Below are positions 21,525-33,904 of a stretch of DNA of 64,000 nt, one piece after another. The stretch is from NCBI GenBank assembly GCA_012934845.2, contig WNNJ02003541.1, positions 124,001-188,000 on the forward strand. The letters run 5' to 3'. The translations under genes and the position numbers were made by a program. This DNA is from Pomphorhynchus laevis. Its lineage: Eukaryota > Acanthocephala > Palaeacanthocephala > Echinorhynchida > Pomphorhynchidae. Below the pieces are notes generated by a model. That model was not told the DNA's origin. It did no database searches and saw only the letters and a list, made by a program, of their open reading frames with translations. Each line of letters starts with the position of its first letter. Position 1 is the first letter of the stretch.

Positions 21525-24500
21525 ATTTATTTAACACAAATGAAGTCTGTGACAGACACAACGATCGATCAATCGATTCTATCAGCGTCAACTAGTTCAG
21601 TCAACAACATCCGGCTCGAAAGATTCGACATAGCGTAGATGACAGTGATAGTCAAAAGAAATTCAAGCTCTGGAAGCGAAATTTCGAACACTACTTAACA
21701 ACGTCTCGCGGGAATAACAAGTTGGAACTCTTGATAATGCCTGTTGGTCCACGAGTGTACGAACTAATCGAAGACAGCGACAACTATGAATCTGCGATGG
21801 AGACACTGAAGTCGTTATATATCAAGACACCTAATGAAAAACTAGCGCGACATTTGCTGTCTCTATTCGAGCTCAACGAAATAACGAGGATATTGACTCG
21901 TTTGTACAGTCACTACACTCACTTTCAAGGGAATGTCATTTCAAAGCAGTCACTGCCGAGCAAGCAAGGAAAGATTTTGTTCGAGACGCTTTCATTCGTG
22001 GTCTTGCTTCCGATTCCGTTCGTCAACGATTACTCGAGTTCGAGCAATTAGACGTGGCACAAGCAGTAAATGTCGCCAAGTCATTAACTACTGCACAGCA
22101 AAGCATGACGCTGTATCTCCGAGATCGGGAGGAATCTAAATTTCAAGAGAATGTCGCATCCGTTAGATATTCTAATGAATCAAACTATCTACAGACCAAA
22201 ACTACAAGAGAAGATAAAACTACGGAAGCTGAATATGCGAATCAAATCGGTGTACTATCGAAATCAAATACAAAACAACAATGCTATTTCTGTGAAGGTT
22301 TAAGACACTCGAGATTGAATTGTCCGGCAAAAGATGTCGTATGTAGAAAATGTCATAAGGTCGGCCATTACGCTCGAGTATGTAAATCCTCCAAGCTAAA
22401 CGCTGAATCTTCATCCGCCGTTTTATTGTCAACGATCAACACGAAAAATGATTCACGATTAAAAACCACTTTATCGATCAACGGATTATCGATAGAAGCC
22501 CTCATTGATACAGGAAGTTCCCTAAATTTCTTGATGCTGACATTGCACGGGCTCTTTCAGTAAGAATAATTCCGGCGGATATTGAGGTTATACTCGCAGC
22601 AAATACAACGCAGAAGGTTATTGGGAAATGCACACTAAATTTCATTTTCAAAACCCAACGCTACGACTACGTTCAATTTTTCGTACTCCCCGATCTGTGC
22701 ACGAACGCTATTTTGGGTTTGCCATTTTTGCGATCACACAAAAACCTATAAATCAATTTTTGGTGGACCGCTTCCTGATGTAAAAATTTTTGCAGCATCA
22801 GTAGGGCATATTAAAACGCCATTGTTGTTCAGAAACCTCAGTAATAACGTTCACCCAATCACCACAAAAAGCAGACAATTTAATAACGATGATCAGCTGT
22901 TTATTCGAAACGAAATAAACCGAATGTTATCAAAAGGGGTAATTGAAGAGAGCACGTCCCAATGGAGAGCTCAAGTAGTTATCGTATCCCGTCCAAACAG
23001 GCGCAAACGCCTGGTCGTTGATTTTTCCGTACCATTAATCGATTTACTCTTCTCGACGCGTACCCGCTTCCTAAAATCAGTGAACTAGTGAATGAAATCG
23101 CGAAAAATAAATATTACTCACAAATTGACTTGAAGGAAGCGTACTATCAAGTCGACATCAATCCTTCTGAGAGACATATGACCGCCTTTGAAGCCGCGGG
23201 AAACCTATATCAGTTCAGAAAAATTCCAATGGGGATCACTAATGGTGTTTCGGGATTCCAAAGATACATAAACAAATTCATTGAAGTTAACAATCTTCAG
23301 AAAGTGTACTCTTACCTAGACGACATTATTGTATGTGGAATTACAAAGAATGAACATGACAATAATCTGAAACAATTCCAAGAAGCTATTGCTAAATATT
23401 CGCTTGAAACCAATACTGACAAATGTCAATACGGTGTACTGTGTATACGCACACTTGGCTATGAGATACAATATGGGATACTCAAACCGGATCCCTCTCG
23501 ACTATCAGCTGTTCATAACCTCAAGATACCCACTGATAAACCATCTCTTCAAAGACTAATGGGCTTTTTTGCTTATTATAGCAAATGGATAAAACAATTT
23601 TCCGCAAAGATATCCGCAATTACCACGCCAAATATCCAGTTCCCCTTGAAGTACATAGCAGTAAATGCGATTGAGGAAATCAAGAAAGACATTATAAATG
23701 CTACTATTAATGTTATTGACGAGATCATTCCATTTACACTTGAGACAGACGCTTCAAATACCGCAATTGGGGCAACCCTACTGTAAAACAATCGACCGGT
23801 GGCATTTTTCTCCCGAACTCTTAATCAATACGAGAGGAAACATCACATTATAGAGAAAGAGGCATACGCCATTGTTGAAGCTATTCGACATTGGAAGCAT
23901 TACCTTGCGCCACGTCCGTTTATATTGATTACTGATCAAAAGTCAGTTTCGTTCATGTTTGATTGGAAACGAGCTGGGAAAATTAAGAACGAGAAACTTG
24001 CTCGATGGAGGATGGAACTGTCCAACTACAAATATGACATACACTATCGATCCGGCAATGGGAATTATTCAGCTGATATCATGTCACGCGATGTTTGTGC
24101 AGTCCTGCGGAGTAATGACTCGCTTAGAACAATACATGAAAAGCTAATGCATCCAGGAGTTTCACGTATGATGCATTACATAAGGACCCAGAACTTGCCC
24201 TACTCTACAAACGATGTTCGTCAAATGATCACGTCGTGTAAGGTATGTTGTAAAAAAACCCAGATTTTTTACAACTGAAGTCGATCTTCACCTTATCAAA
24301 TCTATGTCACCAATGGACCGTATTTCTATATACTTCAAAGGTCCGCTTCCAAAGTCTAGCAATGGATCAACATATCTACTTACTATGATTGACGAATTCA
24401 GTAGATACCCATTTGGTTTTGCGGATCGAGATGTCTCAGCTTAAACTGTTCAAAGATCTTTAAGTCAAGTTTTTTCTCTATGCGGCTGCCCGTGCTAAAT

Positions 24501-25288
24501 ACACTCAGACTGTGGTTCTGCTTTCTTGTCTCGAGAATTAAAAGAATGGCTCCTGAGCATGGGGGTATCCAGCAGCCACATAGCTCCATTTAGGCCTCAA
24601 GGCAATTCGCAATGTGAGAGGATGAATGAAACTTTATGGAAAACAATATTATTGGGTCTCGAAACGCGCGGGCTGACTTGGAAAATGGGAGGAAGTATTA
24701 CCATCTGCACTATCAGCAATCCGTGGGCTTCTCTGTACCGCTACAAACGCTACTCCACATCAACGATTTTTTACATTTACAAGAATACTACCAAGCACTC
24801 AGAGCTTACCCGATTGGCTGACATCTAACAGAATGCTTGTAAAGCGATTCAACATGTTTTCTAAGTACGATCATATCGTAGATGAAGTTGGATTACTAGA
24901 TTCCAATGTTGCCTTTTCAACAATACGAGATGATTCCGGACGAATATCGAAGGTATCGACACAGCATCTGGTTCCCAGTGTTGAGATAAGAACAGGGCAA
25001 CGTCAATCGTTTGATCAACCGATGCAACATTACGAAATGATGGATTCAACTCAAAATCAAGATATTCAGGCGTTAAACGATACGATCGATACTAAACAAG
25101 ATTTGCACATCGACTTACCGAATACGATTGACAACACTATTTCCGATTGTGGGGGCCCACAGGAACTGAATAACTTTAGCAGAGTCAATGAGCTTGCGCT
25201 AAATCCAAACGAACAATTACGAAGATGTACGCGTCTCCTAAGAAAGCCAGCGCGATACCGTTAATAAAGATTTTGAAGCTGGGAAGAA

Positions 25289-25375
25289 TGTTATGATCTT
25301 ATAAACTAATATTCTTATTTATTAACTATCTTTTTAGATTGTGTTGAATAAAACCACGTTTTGGTGTTTACAACA
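25289..25375 (+). repeat. Right LTR of Gypsy copy 1
   Basis: 87 bp, with the same termini as the left LTR, preceded by the purine-rich AAGCTGGGAAGAA. It reads identical to the only LTR seen in Gypsy copy 2 (27,979-28,065, opposite strand). The flanking pentamers (AATGC left, AGTGC right) are alike but not identical, so a target duplication is possible, not proven. Confidence 0.85.
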
Positions 25376-25731
25376 AGTGCATTCAACAGCAATAGCTGAA
25401 TGCTTAATAAAAACCATATTTCATTCGACTTTCAGGCTCGTTGTCAGATTCCACTCACTTGTGCTTTTATACCTCATAGGTCCCAATGCGATGCTCGATT
25501 ATCGCATCATGACTATGCACATAACCAATCACCGTTACATCTACAGTAAGATTGAATGCAGCTGAATGCGCGTTAACGTTGTGTTCTATTCAGAGCTTGC
25601 ATTCACGGTTACTATGACCAATTTGTGGAATTCTTTTAAAGTTCCACACAGATCAGAAAATTGTGTTTGCACATTATGCGGAAAATTTTGTAAAGATCTG
25701 TTGCACATTTTTAATTGCACGAAGATAAATT
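25376..25731. other. Spacer between Gypsy copy 1 and LINE-B3, possible LINE tail remnant
   Basis: Mostly unassigned. A 62-codon frame at 25,566-25,754 contains CVCTLCGKFCKDLLHIFNC, resembling the CxLCG...HIxxxC zinc element at the C-terminus of some I/Jockey/R1-type ORF2 proteins. It overlaps the LINE-B3 tail, so only the first part could be real. Low certainty. Confidence 0.3.
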
Positions 25732-27978
25732 CGTTTTTATATATTATTATGTAGACAACGTTACGAGCATAGCTCAGAGTTGCTGACAAATCGATAGTCA
25801 AAATAAAAGAAAAGCAAAAACAAAAACAAATTAGTCAATTTAAAATAATCTGTCGTTTAAAGAGCTCACGAGTTGCCGCATTAACAATATCATCGCTTAA
25901 ACGATTCCATGAATTTATTATTCGTTGTCCAAATTGAATCATCCTAGAATGTACTATTCGTTGGCGACTAAGATAAAACGAGTGACCTCGCAAAGCTCGA
26001 GTTAATCAAATGTTGAAGAACCCACGCAACACATGGTGTTCATTGTGAAATACCTTCCATACAAGACCAGATCCCGCGAGTCACGAATATCACATAATGA
26101 CTGCATATTTAAAGACCGAAGACGGTCCTCGTAAGAAAGTTCTCTCAAAGAATGTACTAATTTTGTTGCCCTACGTAGCACATTCTCAAGTCGAGTAATT
26201 TCATCTCTGGTTCGAGGGTATGAACATTGAGAAGCATATAACAAATGGCTTAGTACAAAAGCGTTTGCAAGAACTCTAAAAGAACGTGGACTCACATAGC
26301 TAAATGATCGGTAAAGGAAACCAACCATACGCATGGCCTTCGAACAAATGTACTCAGTATTTTGGCGAGTGGAGAAATCATCCGTTATCCATACGCCAAG
26401 ATCTTTATAGCTCGAAACCAATTTAATCACTCGATCCCCGAGATGATATATCGGCACTGGAACAATATTACGTGATCGAATGTGCATGCAAGTGCACTTC
26501 GAGGCATTAACAGACAGACCATTAGAACGTGCCCACTTAAGAACCGTGTCAATATCTGATTGAAGAATGTTACGATCATAATCCGACTTGATGGCTCTCC
26601 AAATTTTTAAATCGTCTGCAAATAATAATGAATGCGAACTTATTACCCTGTGGAGATCGTTGATGAAAATACAAAACAGCAGAGGACCCAATACAGACCC
26701 TTGCGGGACACCGGCATTAACTGGATAATGCTCAGAAAGGGTACCGTGAATGGCGACCTGGTATGTGCGACTAGAAAGAAAGTTGCATATCCAACGAATG
26801 ATAATTGGATTGATGTTTAATGCACTCATCTTCATAATCGACTTATCATGGGGTACATGATCAAATGATTGGAGAATCAAAAAATATGACATCTACAGCA
26901 TACCCCTCATCCACTATGGATCCCCAACTTTCCTGTACCAGTAAAAGGTTGGTTACTGTGGAACAGTTTTTACGGAATCCGTGCTGATTAGTAGAAAGCA
27001 ACCTGTATGATTCTAGGTAATTACTGATTATCCAATAAAGTAATCTCTCTAATACACGACACGATACAGAGGTTAAACTAACCGGTCGGTAGTTATCTAC
27101 ACATGATCGATCACCTTTCTTATGAAGCGGCTTAATGATAGAGCGTTTCCATGCATTCGGAACTATACCGTAATATAATGATGCTATAAATATCCTATAT
27201 AAAGGCGCAGCAATGACATAATGAAGATTCTTCCGATATATTGAGGGAAGTCTGGGCAAATCGAGCCCGACGGTTTCAGTCATCTAAACTCTTTTATAAC
27301 ATCTTGAACTGTGAACATGTGAAGAATATCAAAAATTGACGGATTAATACGAGTAATTTCTATACGAAGAGAAGTAGTAGCTGATACGAGAAATTTACGA
27401 CCAAATGCAGTAGCAATATCGAAATGATCTACCAAAATGCGTCCATTGTTTCCACTGATAGAGCTAGAATATCGAACATTACTTTCAAAATTTGCATATT
27501 TAAATAATATGTTAGGATTGTTGGCTGACTTTCCTACCAGTACTTGTTCAAATTGCCGCTTTTTAAGTCTCTTGAGATATGTGAAATGATTCCGACACTT
27601 TTTAAATGACCTATAATCAGTTTCTCCATTCCTATACCTTACGAATTTTTGCTTCTTGGATCTCAATGCCTCCTGAAGCTCCTTATCAAACCAAGGATTT
27701 GTGCGTGCAAGGGCAGTTGCTACATAACGAGGTGAGAAACGTAGAAGGAGCGATCTCATTAGGGTTTCAAATTGTTGCCAAGATGATTCAACTCCAAAAA
27801 TCAATGGATCATACCAATTTGTACCGAGAAGGGATTGACGTACTAAACTGAAATTGGTTTTGAAACATTGTACTGGCATACATGAAGACTCAGGTTGTGA
27901 CAATATATTAGATAAGTTTGTATTAAAGCGAATTACAGAATGATCAGAGCTTGCCTAAGGGATCCAAATATTAATACC
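25732..27978 (-). mobile_element. LINE-B copy B3, 3' part (split by Gypsy copy 2)
   Basis: The minus-strand LINE-B has a 3' tail near 25,732-25,752 preceded by a GAGC-TAT-GCTC hairpin (25,765-25,775, read on the minus strand). It runs up to the SDH motif of its endonuclease near 27,940. There Gypsy copy 2 begins, and the 5' part of the same LINE resumes at about 31,816. About 0.28 kb of endonuclease sequence is not found on either side. Confidence 0.8.
25838..27978 (-). pseudogene. LINE-B3 ORF2: endonuclease end and reverse transcriptase, broken
   Basis: Starting at ASSDHSVIRF (near 27,940), the protein continues with NPWFDKELQEAL, RPVSLTSVSCRVLERLL, FDHVPHDKS (motif A region), AGVPQGSVLGPLLF, FADDLKIWRAI and a C-terminal INSWNRLSDDIV near 25,880. 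Frame changes occur near 27,285, 26,875 and 26,010, with a stop near 27,955. The protein is closest to LINE-B1 and B2. Confidence 0.8.
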
Positions 27979-28065
27979 TGTTGTAAACACCAAAACGTGG
28001 TTTTATTCAACACAATCTAAAAAGATAGTTAATAAATAAGAATATTAGTTTATAAGATCATAACA
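27979..28065 (-). repeat. LTR of Gypsy copy 2
   Basis: 87 bp, reading (minus strand) TGTTATGATC to TTTACAACA. It is identical by eye to the right LTR of copy 1. Confidence 0.9.
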
Positions 28066-31000
28066 TTCTTCCCAGCTTCAAAATCTTTATTAACGGTATC
28101 GCGCTGGCTTTCTAGGGAGACGCGTAGATCTTCGTAATTGTTCGTTTGGATTTAGCGCAAGCTCATTGACTCTGTTAAAGTTATTCAGTTCCTGTGAGCC
28201 TCCACAATCGGAAATAGTGTTGTCAATCGTATTCGGTAAGCCGATGTGCAAATCTTGTTTAGTATCGATCGTATCGTTTAACGCCTGAATATCTTGATTT
28301 TGAGTTGAATCCATCATTTCGTAATGTTGCATCGGTTGATCAAACGATTGACGTTGCCCTGTTCTTATCTCTACACTGGGAGCCAGATGCTGTGTCAATA
28401 CCTTCGATATTCGTCCGGAATCATCTCGTATTGATGAATAGGCGACATTGGAATCTAGTAATCCAACTTCATCTACGATAGGATCGTACTTAGAAGACCT
28501 GTTGAATCGCTTTACAAGCATTCTGTTAGATGTCAGCCAATCGGGTAAGCTCTGAGTGCTTGGTAGTATTCTTGTAAATGTAAAAAATCGTTGATGTGGA
28601 GTAGCGTTTGTAGCGGTACAGAGAAGCCCACGGATTGCTGATAGTGCAGATGGTAATACTTCCTCCCATTTTCCAAGTCAGCCCGCGCGTTTCGAGACCC
28701 AATAATATTGTTTTCCATAAAGTTTCATTCATCCTCTCACATTGCGAATTGCCTTGAGGCCTAAATGGAGCTATGTGGCTGCTGGATACCCCCATGCTCA
28801 GGAGCCATTCTTTTAATTCTCGAGACAAGAAAGCAGAACCACAGTCTGAGTGTATTTAGCACGGGCAGCCGCATAGAGAAAAAACTTGACTTAAAGATCT
28901 TTGAACAGTTTAAGCTGAGACATCTCGATCCGCAAAACCAAATGGGTATCTACTGAATTCGTCAATCATAGTAAGTAGATATGTTGATCCATTGCTAGAC
29001 TTTGGAAGCGGACCTTTGAAGTATATAGAAATACGGTCCATTGGTGACATAGATTTGATAAGGTGAAGATCGACTTCAGTTGTAAAAAATCTGGGTTTTA
29101 TTTTACAACATACCTTACACGACGTGATCATTTGACGAACATCGTTGGTAGAGTAGGGCAAGTTCTGGGTCCTTATGTAATGCATCATACGTGAAACTCC
29201 TGGATGCATTAGCTTTTCATGTATTGTTCTAAGCGAGTCATTACTCCGCAGGACTGCACAAACATCGCGTGACATGATATCAGCTGAATAATTCCCATTG
29301 CCGGATCGATAGTGTATGTCATATTTGTAGTTGGACAGTTCCATCCTCCATCGAGCAAGTTTCTCGTTCTTAATTTTCCCAGCTCGTTTCCAATCAAACA
29401 TGAACGAAACTGACTTTTGATCAGTAATCAATATAAACGGACGTGGCGCAAGGTAATGCTTCCAATGTCGAATAGCTTCAACAATGGCGTATGCCTCTTT
29501 CTCTATAATGTGATGTTTCCTCTCGTATTGATTAAGAGTTCGGGAGAAAAATGCCACCGGTCGATTGTTTTACAGTAGGGTTGCCCCAATTGCGGTATTT
29601 GAAGCGTCTGTCTCAAGTGTAAATGGAATGATCTCGTCAATAACATTAATAGTAGCATTTATAATGTCTTTCTTGATTTCCTCAATCGCATTTACTGCTA
29701 TGTACTTCAAGGGGAACTGGATATTTGGCGTGGTAATTGCGGATATCTTTGCGGAAAATTGTTTTATCCATTTGCTATAATAAGCAAAAAAGCCCATTAG
29801 TCTTTGAAGAGATGGTTTATCAGTGGGTATCTTGAGGTTATGAACAGCTGATAGTCGAGAGGGATCCGGTTTGAGTATCCCATATTGTATCTCATAGCCA
29901 AGTGTGCGTATACACAGTACACCGTATTGACATTTGTCAGTATTGGTTTCAAGCGAATATTTAGCAATAGCTTCTTGGAATTGTTTCAGATTATTGTCAT
30001 GTTCATTCTTTGTAATTCCACATACAATAATGTCGTCTAGGTAAGAGTACACTTTCTGAAGATTGTTAACTTCAATGAATTTGTTTATGTATCTTTGGAA
30101 TCCCGAAACACCATTAGTGATCCCCATTGGAATTTTTCTGAACTGATATAGGTTTCCCGCGGCTTCAAAGGCGGTCATATGTCTCTCAGAAGGATTGATG
30201 TCGACTTGATAGTACGCTTCCTTCAAGTCAATTTGTGAGTAATATTTATTTTTCGCGATTTCATTCACTAGTTCACTGATTTTAGGAAGCGGGTACGCGT
30301 CGAGAAGAGTAAATCGATTAATGGTACGGAAAAATCAACGACCAGGCGTTTGCGCCTGTTTGGACGGGATACGATAACTACTTGAGCTCTCCATTGGGAC
30401 GTGCTCTCTTCAATTACCCCTTTTGATAACATTCGGTTTATTTCGTTTCGAATAAACAGCTGATCATCGTTATTAAATTGTCTGCTTTTTGTGGTGATTG
30501 GGTGAACGTTATTACTGAGGTTTCTGAACAACAATGGCGTTTTAATATGCCCTACTGATGCTGCAAAAATTTTTACATCAGGAAGCGGTCCACCAAAAAT
30601 TGATTTATAGGTTTTTGTGTGATCGCAAAAATGGCAAACCCAAAATAGCGTTCGTGCACAGATCGGGGAGTACGAAAAATTGAACGTAGTCGTAGCGTTG
30701 GGTTTTGAAAATGAAATTTAGTGTGCATTTCCCAATAACCTTCTGCGTTGTATTTGCTGCGAGTATAACCTCAATATCCGCCGGAATTATTCTTACTGAA
30801 AGAGCCCGTGCAATGTCAGCATCAAGAAATTTAGGGAACTTCCTGTATCAATGAGGGCTTCTATCGATAATCCGTTGATCGATAAAGTGGTTTTTAATCG
30901 TGAATCATTTTTCGTGTTGATCGTTGACAATAAAACGGCGGATGAAGATTCAGCGTTTAGCTTGGAGGATTTACATACTCGAGCGTAATGGCCGACCTTA

Positions 31001-31815
31001 TGACATTTTCTACATACGACATCTTTTGCCGGACAATTCAATCTCGAGTGTCTTAAACCTTCACAGAAATAGCATTGTTGTTTTGTATTTGATTTCGATA
31101 GTACACCGATTTGATTCGCATATTCAGCTTCCGTAGTTTTATCTTCTCTTGTAGTTTTGGTCTGTAGATAGTTTGATTCATTAGAATATCTAACGGATGC
31201 GACATTCTCTTGAAATTTAGATTCCTCCCGATCTCGGAGATACAGCGTCATGCTTTGCTGTGCAGTAGTTAATGACTTGGCGACATTTACTGCTTGTGCC
31301 ACGTCTAATTGCTCGAACTCGAGTAATCGTTGACGAACGGAATCGGAAGCAAGACCACGAATGAAAGCGTCTCGAACAAAATCTTTCCTTGCTTGCTCGG
31401 CAGTGACTGCTTTGAAATGACATTCCCTTGAAAGTGAGTGTAGTGACTGTACAAACGAGTCAATATCCTCGTTATTTCGTTGAGCTCGAATAGAGACAGC
31501 AAATGTCGCGCTAGTTTTTCATTAGGTGTCTTGATATATAACGACTTCAGTGTCTCCATCGCAGATTCATAGTTGTCGCTGTCTTCGATTAGTTCGTACA
31601 CTCGTGGACCAACAGGCATTATCAAGAGTTCCAACTTGTTATTCCCGCGAGACGTTGTTAAGTAGTGTTCGAAATTTCGCTTCCAGAGCTTGAATTTCTT
31701 TTGACTATCACTGTCATCTACCGCTATGTCGAATCTTTCGAGCCGGATGTTGTTGACTGGACTAGTTGACGCTGATAGAATCGATTGATCGATCGTTGAT
31801 TGATCGATCGTTGGA
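27979..31815 (-). mobile_element. Ty3/Gypsy (Mag-like) LTR retrotransposon, copy 2, broken fossil
   Basis: An inverted, nearly identical copy of the element at 21,438-25,375, inserted in the endonuclease of LINE-B3. It has the same parts in the same order. One 87-bp LTR is seen (27,979-28,065). A partner at the other end is not recognisable. It is broken and appears to share most interruptions with copy 1, about four to six in all. The differences from copy 1 are concentrated in the last 450 bp of coding sequence. The two copies must share a recent common source. Confidence 0.85.
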
Positions 31816-32399
31816 CTACGACATATAAGACCAATAGTAACTAACACATGACACTACAGTAATATATCGCCTAATAGTGTTTCTGTACCACCTTTAGACT
31901 TGGCACTTAAGGTCATAAACGCTACACTATTATGTAAATATAAAATTACCCCACCTCCTCTCTTTCCGGTCCTATTGACACGATAAGAAGAATAATTAGC
32001 TATTTCAATCTCGTGATCAGATATATCGGAGTAAGGTCAGCTTTCTGTTATTGCGATTAACAAGGGTTTGGAATATTGAATACGTTGCTTCAATTCGTGA
32101 ATTTTATTAAGAAGAATGTGCGTTAGTATACAAGATCACAGAACTAGAGCCTATTGAAGCACATGTGTTATTTCCCTTACTGTTAGTACTATTGGATTTC
32201 GCCAGAGCAGACCACAACGGTGATTGATGATAAACAATGTCATCTAAGTAATCACATGTATTTGTAATGGGTATGTTGGATAAGCTAGAAGCGACGAGAG
32301 GAGCTAAATCTAATCCACAAACAGCAAAGTCCAATCCAAGCGAGTCCCTTTTCGCACAATTTGAAAATTTCGAATTCTTAAGTTTGTTTCTCCTGCATA

Positions 32400-33222
32400 T
32401 AAGCACGATCTCAATAATTGTTAACCTCCCGAATATGTTCACGTTCAAACTTGTCAAGATCATTTAGTAATCTAACGTGAGAACCCTTTAAGATGATAGG
32501 AGCTGCTTAAAATAGTTTTGGCAGCCGCTGCTTCGGTAAAAATTGCTTTTAATAATCTAGGATGATTATTCTGCTTTTTACCAATTTGAAACAAAACTAA
32601 TAGTTTAATTTTGGACGTTACCTCTTTCGGTGACGATACCAAAATGGTTGATAGTATCACACGAACTTTGGATAAGTCGTCATCTAATCTATGTTGTATG
32701 TTGACCGACATAGATTCAGGTATATTAGTGAAAACGATAGCGCGAGAAGGAGCATGATATTTGCGTACGCGGGAAAAATGCTGCTCAGAGGAAATCACTG
32801 ATTTTCCATCAAGATTATGTGGATATATATCAATGACTCCAGTTATTTGGCATGTATCAGGTATAACATTTGACAATGACTCGAATTGATTTAAAATCTT
32901 TGTGATTAAGAGACACTTCATCTGACTGACCCAGAATGTTAACATATGTAGAGCGCTTAGGTGAATAAGCATTGATTGGATCAGTAAATACATCTGGATT
33001 AGTAAGAGGTGCTGATAAGCTTGAATTAAAATCAAATTTACTGTACGATTGTTGTAGGTTTCCACTATCTAAATTTCCGTTATTGATAAGATTGCCATTG
33101 TCCAAACTGTTATTTTCGATAATCGGTGATGACCTATTGATTAATGAGTTGGATGTTCGATTTAATGATTCATTTTCGATTTGCAGGAAGTCTGTGACTT
33201 CCTGCAAATCGACAGTGTTCAT
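32400..33222 (-). pseudogene. LINE-B3 ORF1: RRM-like RNA-binding protein, broken
   Basis: The frame from 33,222 has low-complexity Asn/Asp repeats (SLDNGNLINNGNLDSGN). After a frame change comes the RRM-like block: RAIVFTNIPES, RLDDDLSKVRVIL, KLLVLFQIGKK, HPRLLKAIF. The end aligns with the ORF1 C-terminus of LINE-B1. No four-Cys finger is visible upstream, where the start region is replaced by minisatellite. The first Met near 33,222 may not be the original start. Confidence 0.65.
33181..33207. repeat. Perfect 12-bp-arm hairpin
   Basis: TTGCAGGAAGTC and its complement GACTTCCTGCAA flank the loop TGT. It lies at the start of the LINE-B3 ORF1 frame. A 22-bp unit (CGACAGTGTTCATAAATATT plus TT) is doubled directly to its right at 33,210-33,253. 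Confidence 0.9.
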
Positions 33223-33264
33223 AAATATTTTCGACAGTGTTCATAAATATTTTCATAGACAATT

Positions 33265-33455
33265 GAACGAACAGGCTGAACGAACGGACTGAACAAACGG
33301 ACTGAACGAACGAACTGAACAATCAAACTTAACAAATGGACTGAATGAACGGACAGAACGAACGCACTAAACGAACTAACAGAACAAACGGCCTGAACGA
33401 ACGGTCTGAACGAACGGACTAAACGAACAGACTGACGAACAGACTCATCGAACAG
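33265..33455. repeat. 13-bp minisatellite, about 15 units
   Basis: Head-to-tail 13-bp units with consensus GAACGAACGGACT; individual units differ at one to four positions and one is 12 bp. The period is not a multiple of three, so the array was not kept as protein. It sits upstream of LINE-B3 ORF1 (minus strand), where some LINEs carry tandem promoter repeats. Confidence 0.9.
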
Positions 33456-33493
33456 TTTGAAATAAACAAACAGCAAAGCTGTCAAATTTAAGT

Positions 33494-33600
33494 CAAATGT
33501 TCAAGAGGCTAGTCACCACCCTAGTCGGGCCACACTTGAAATGCTGCATTCAGGCTTGTTTTCCTGCCATCAAGCAAGAACTATTAGACCTGGTAGGTGG
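33494..33600 (+). pseudogene. LINE-A RT thumb fragment
   Basis: The frame reads SQMFKRLVTTLVGPHLKCCIQ then ACFPAIKQELLDL. It is the LINE-A thumb segment, also seen at 7150-7230 and 36,080-36,170. About 100 bp remain with no neighbouring parts. Confidence 0.6.
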
Positions 33601-33904
33601 GGTTTGATACACCGCCTTGTTGATTTACTATTTGCTTGTTGTTTTTTTTTGCTTTTTTATTTTTGGACTATGCATGAATAGCTCTTTGGCTTTGGCATAT
33701 ATTTAAATAAATAAAAATTTTATGATTTTTACTTTTACAATTGACTGGTTAAAAAATTGTCTTGAATATAAATACTTACAAATTATATGGACTTGTAAAA
33801 AATTTTGAGAGATAATATACACAATAATAAAAGCTTATAAGAAATATACAAAATACGAGTTTCGATGATAACGAAAACTAATTTTAACGACAAACGCATT
33901 TTCA
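33601..33904. other. AT-rich stretch, nothing recognised
   Basis: Long T and A runs without coding potential, motif or clear repeat structure. Confidence 0.4.

Larger units (their letters stand above)
21438..25375 (+). mobile_element. Ty3/Gypsy (Mag-like) LTR retrotransposon, copy 1, broken fossil
   Basis: The element is about 3.94 kb with two 87-bp LTRs that start TG and end CA. Parts in order are a gag region, two CCHC zinc knuckles (near 22,280-22,390), an aspartic protease DTG box (near 22,510), RT with YLDD (about 23,090-23,560), RNase H (about 23,730-24,060), integrase (about 24,110-24,830) and a C-terminal tail. A purine-rich tract precedes the right LTR. Very short LTRs with two knuckles are known for the Mag group. 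It is broken, with roughly four to six interruptions. The LTRs differ at about five sites, which points to intermediate age. No envelope gene is seen. Confidence 0.85.
31816..33485 (-). mobile_element. LINE-B copy B3, 5' part
   Basis: From right to left the part holds a 5' region with a 13-bp minisatellite (33,265-33,455), ORF1 from 33,222, the ORF1/ORF2 junction near 32,400, and the start of the endonuclease (LLIAITES near 32,055, KRGGGVILYLHN near 31,960). It stops at GLICRSP where Gypsy copy 2 begins. Together with 25,732-27,978 it makes one LINE of roughly 4 kb before interruption. Confidence 0.75.

Noticed and set aside
22220-22432. Antisense frames inside the Gypsy copies and LINEs
   Set aside because: They mirror the coding frames on the other strand and carry no motif of their own.
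23088-23786. BEL/Pao or Copia classification of the LTR element
   Set aside because: RT and RNase H order before integrase, YLDD and the RNase H sequence fit Ty3/Gypsy; Copia would have integrase first.
21438-31815. Gypsy copies as retroviruses with an envelope gene
   Set aside because: No frame with signal peptide or membrane segment lies after the integrase; the last frame ends close to the LTR.
33265-33455. Repetitive protein encoded by the minisatellite (Ser/Val/Arg-rich frame)
   Set aside because: The unit is 13 bp, so the frame changes at each unit; the open frame is a by-product.
33265-33455. CRISPR-like array
   Set aside because: Units are contiguous with no unique spacers, and the DNA is eukaryotic.
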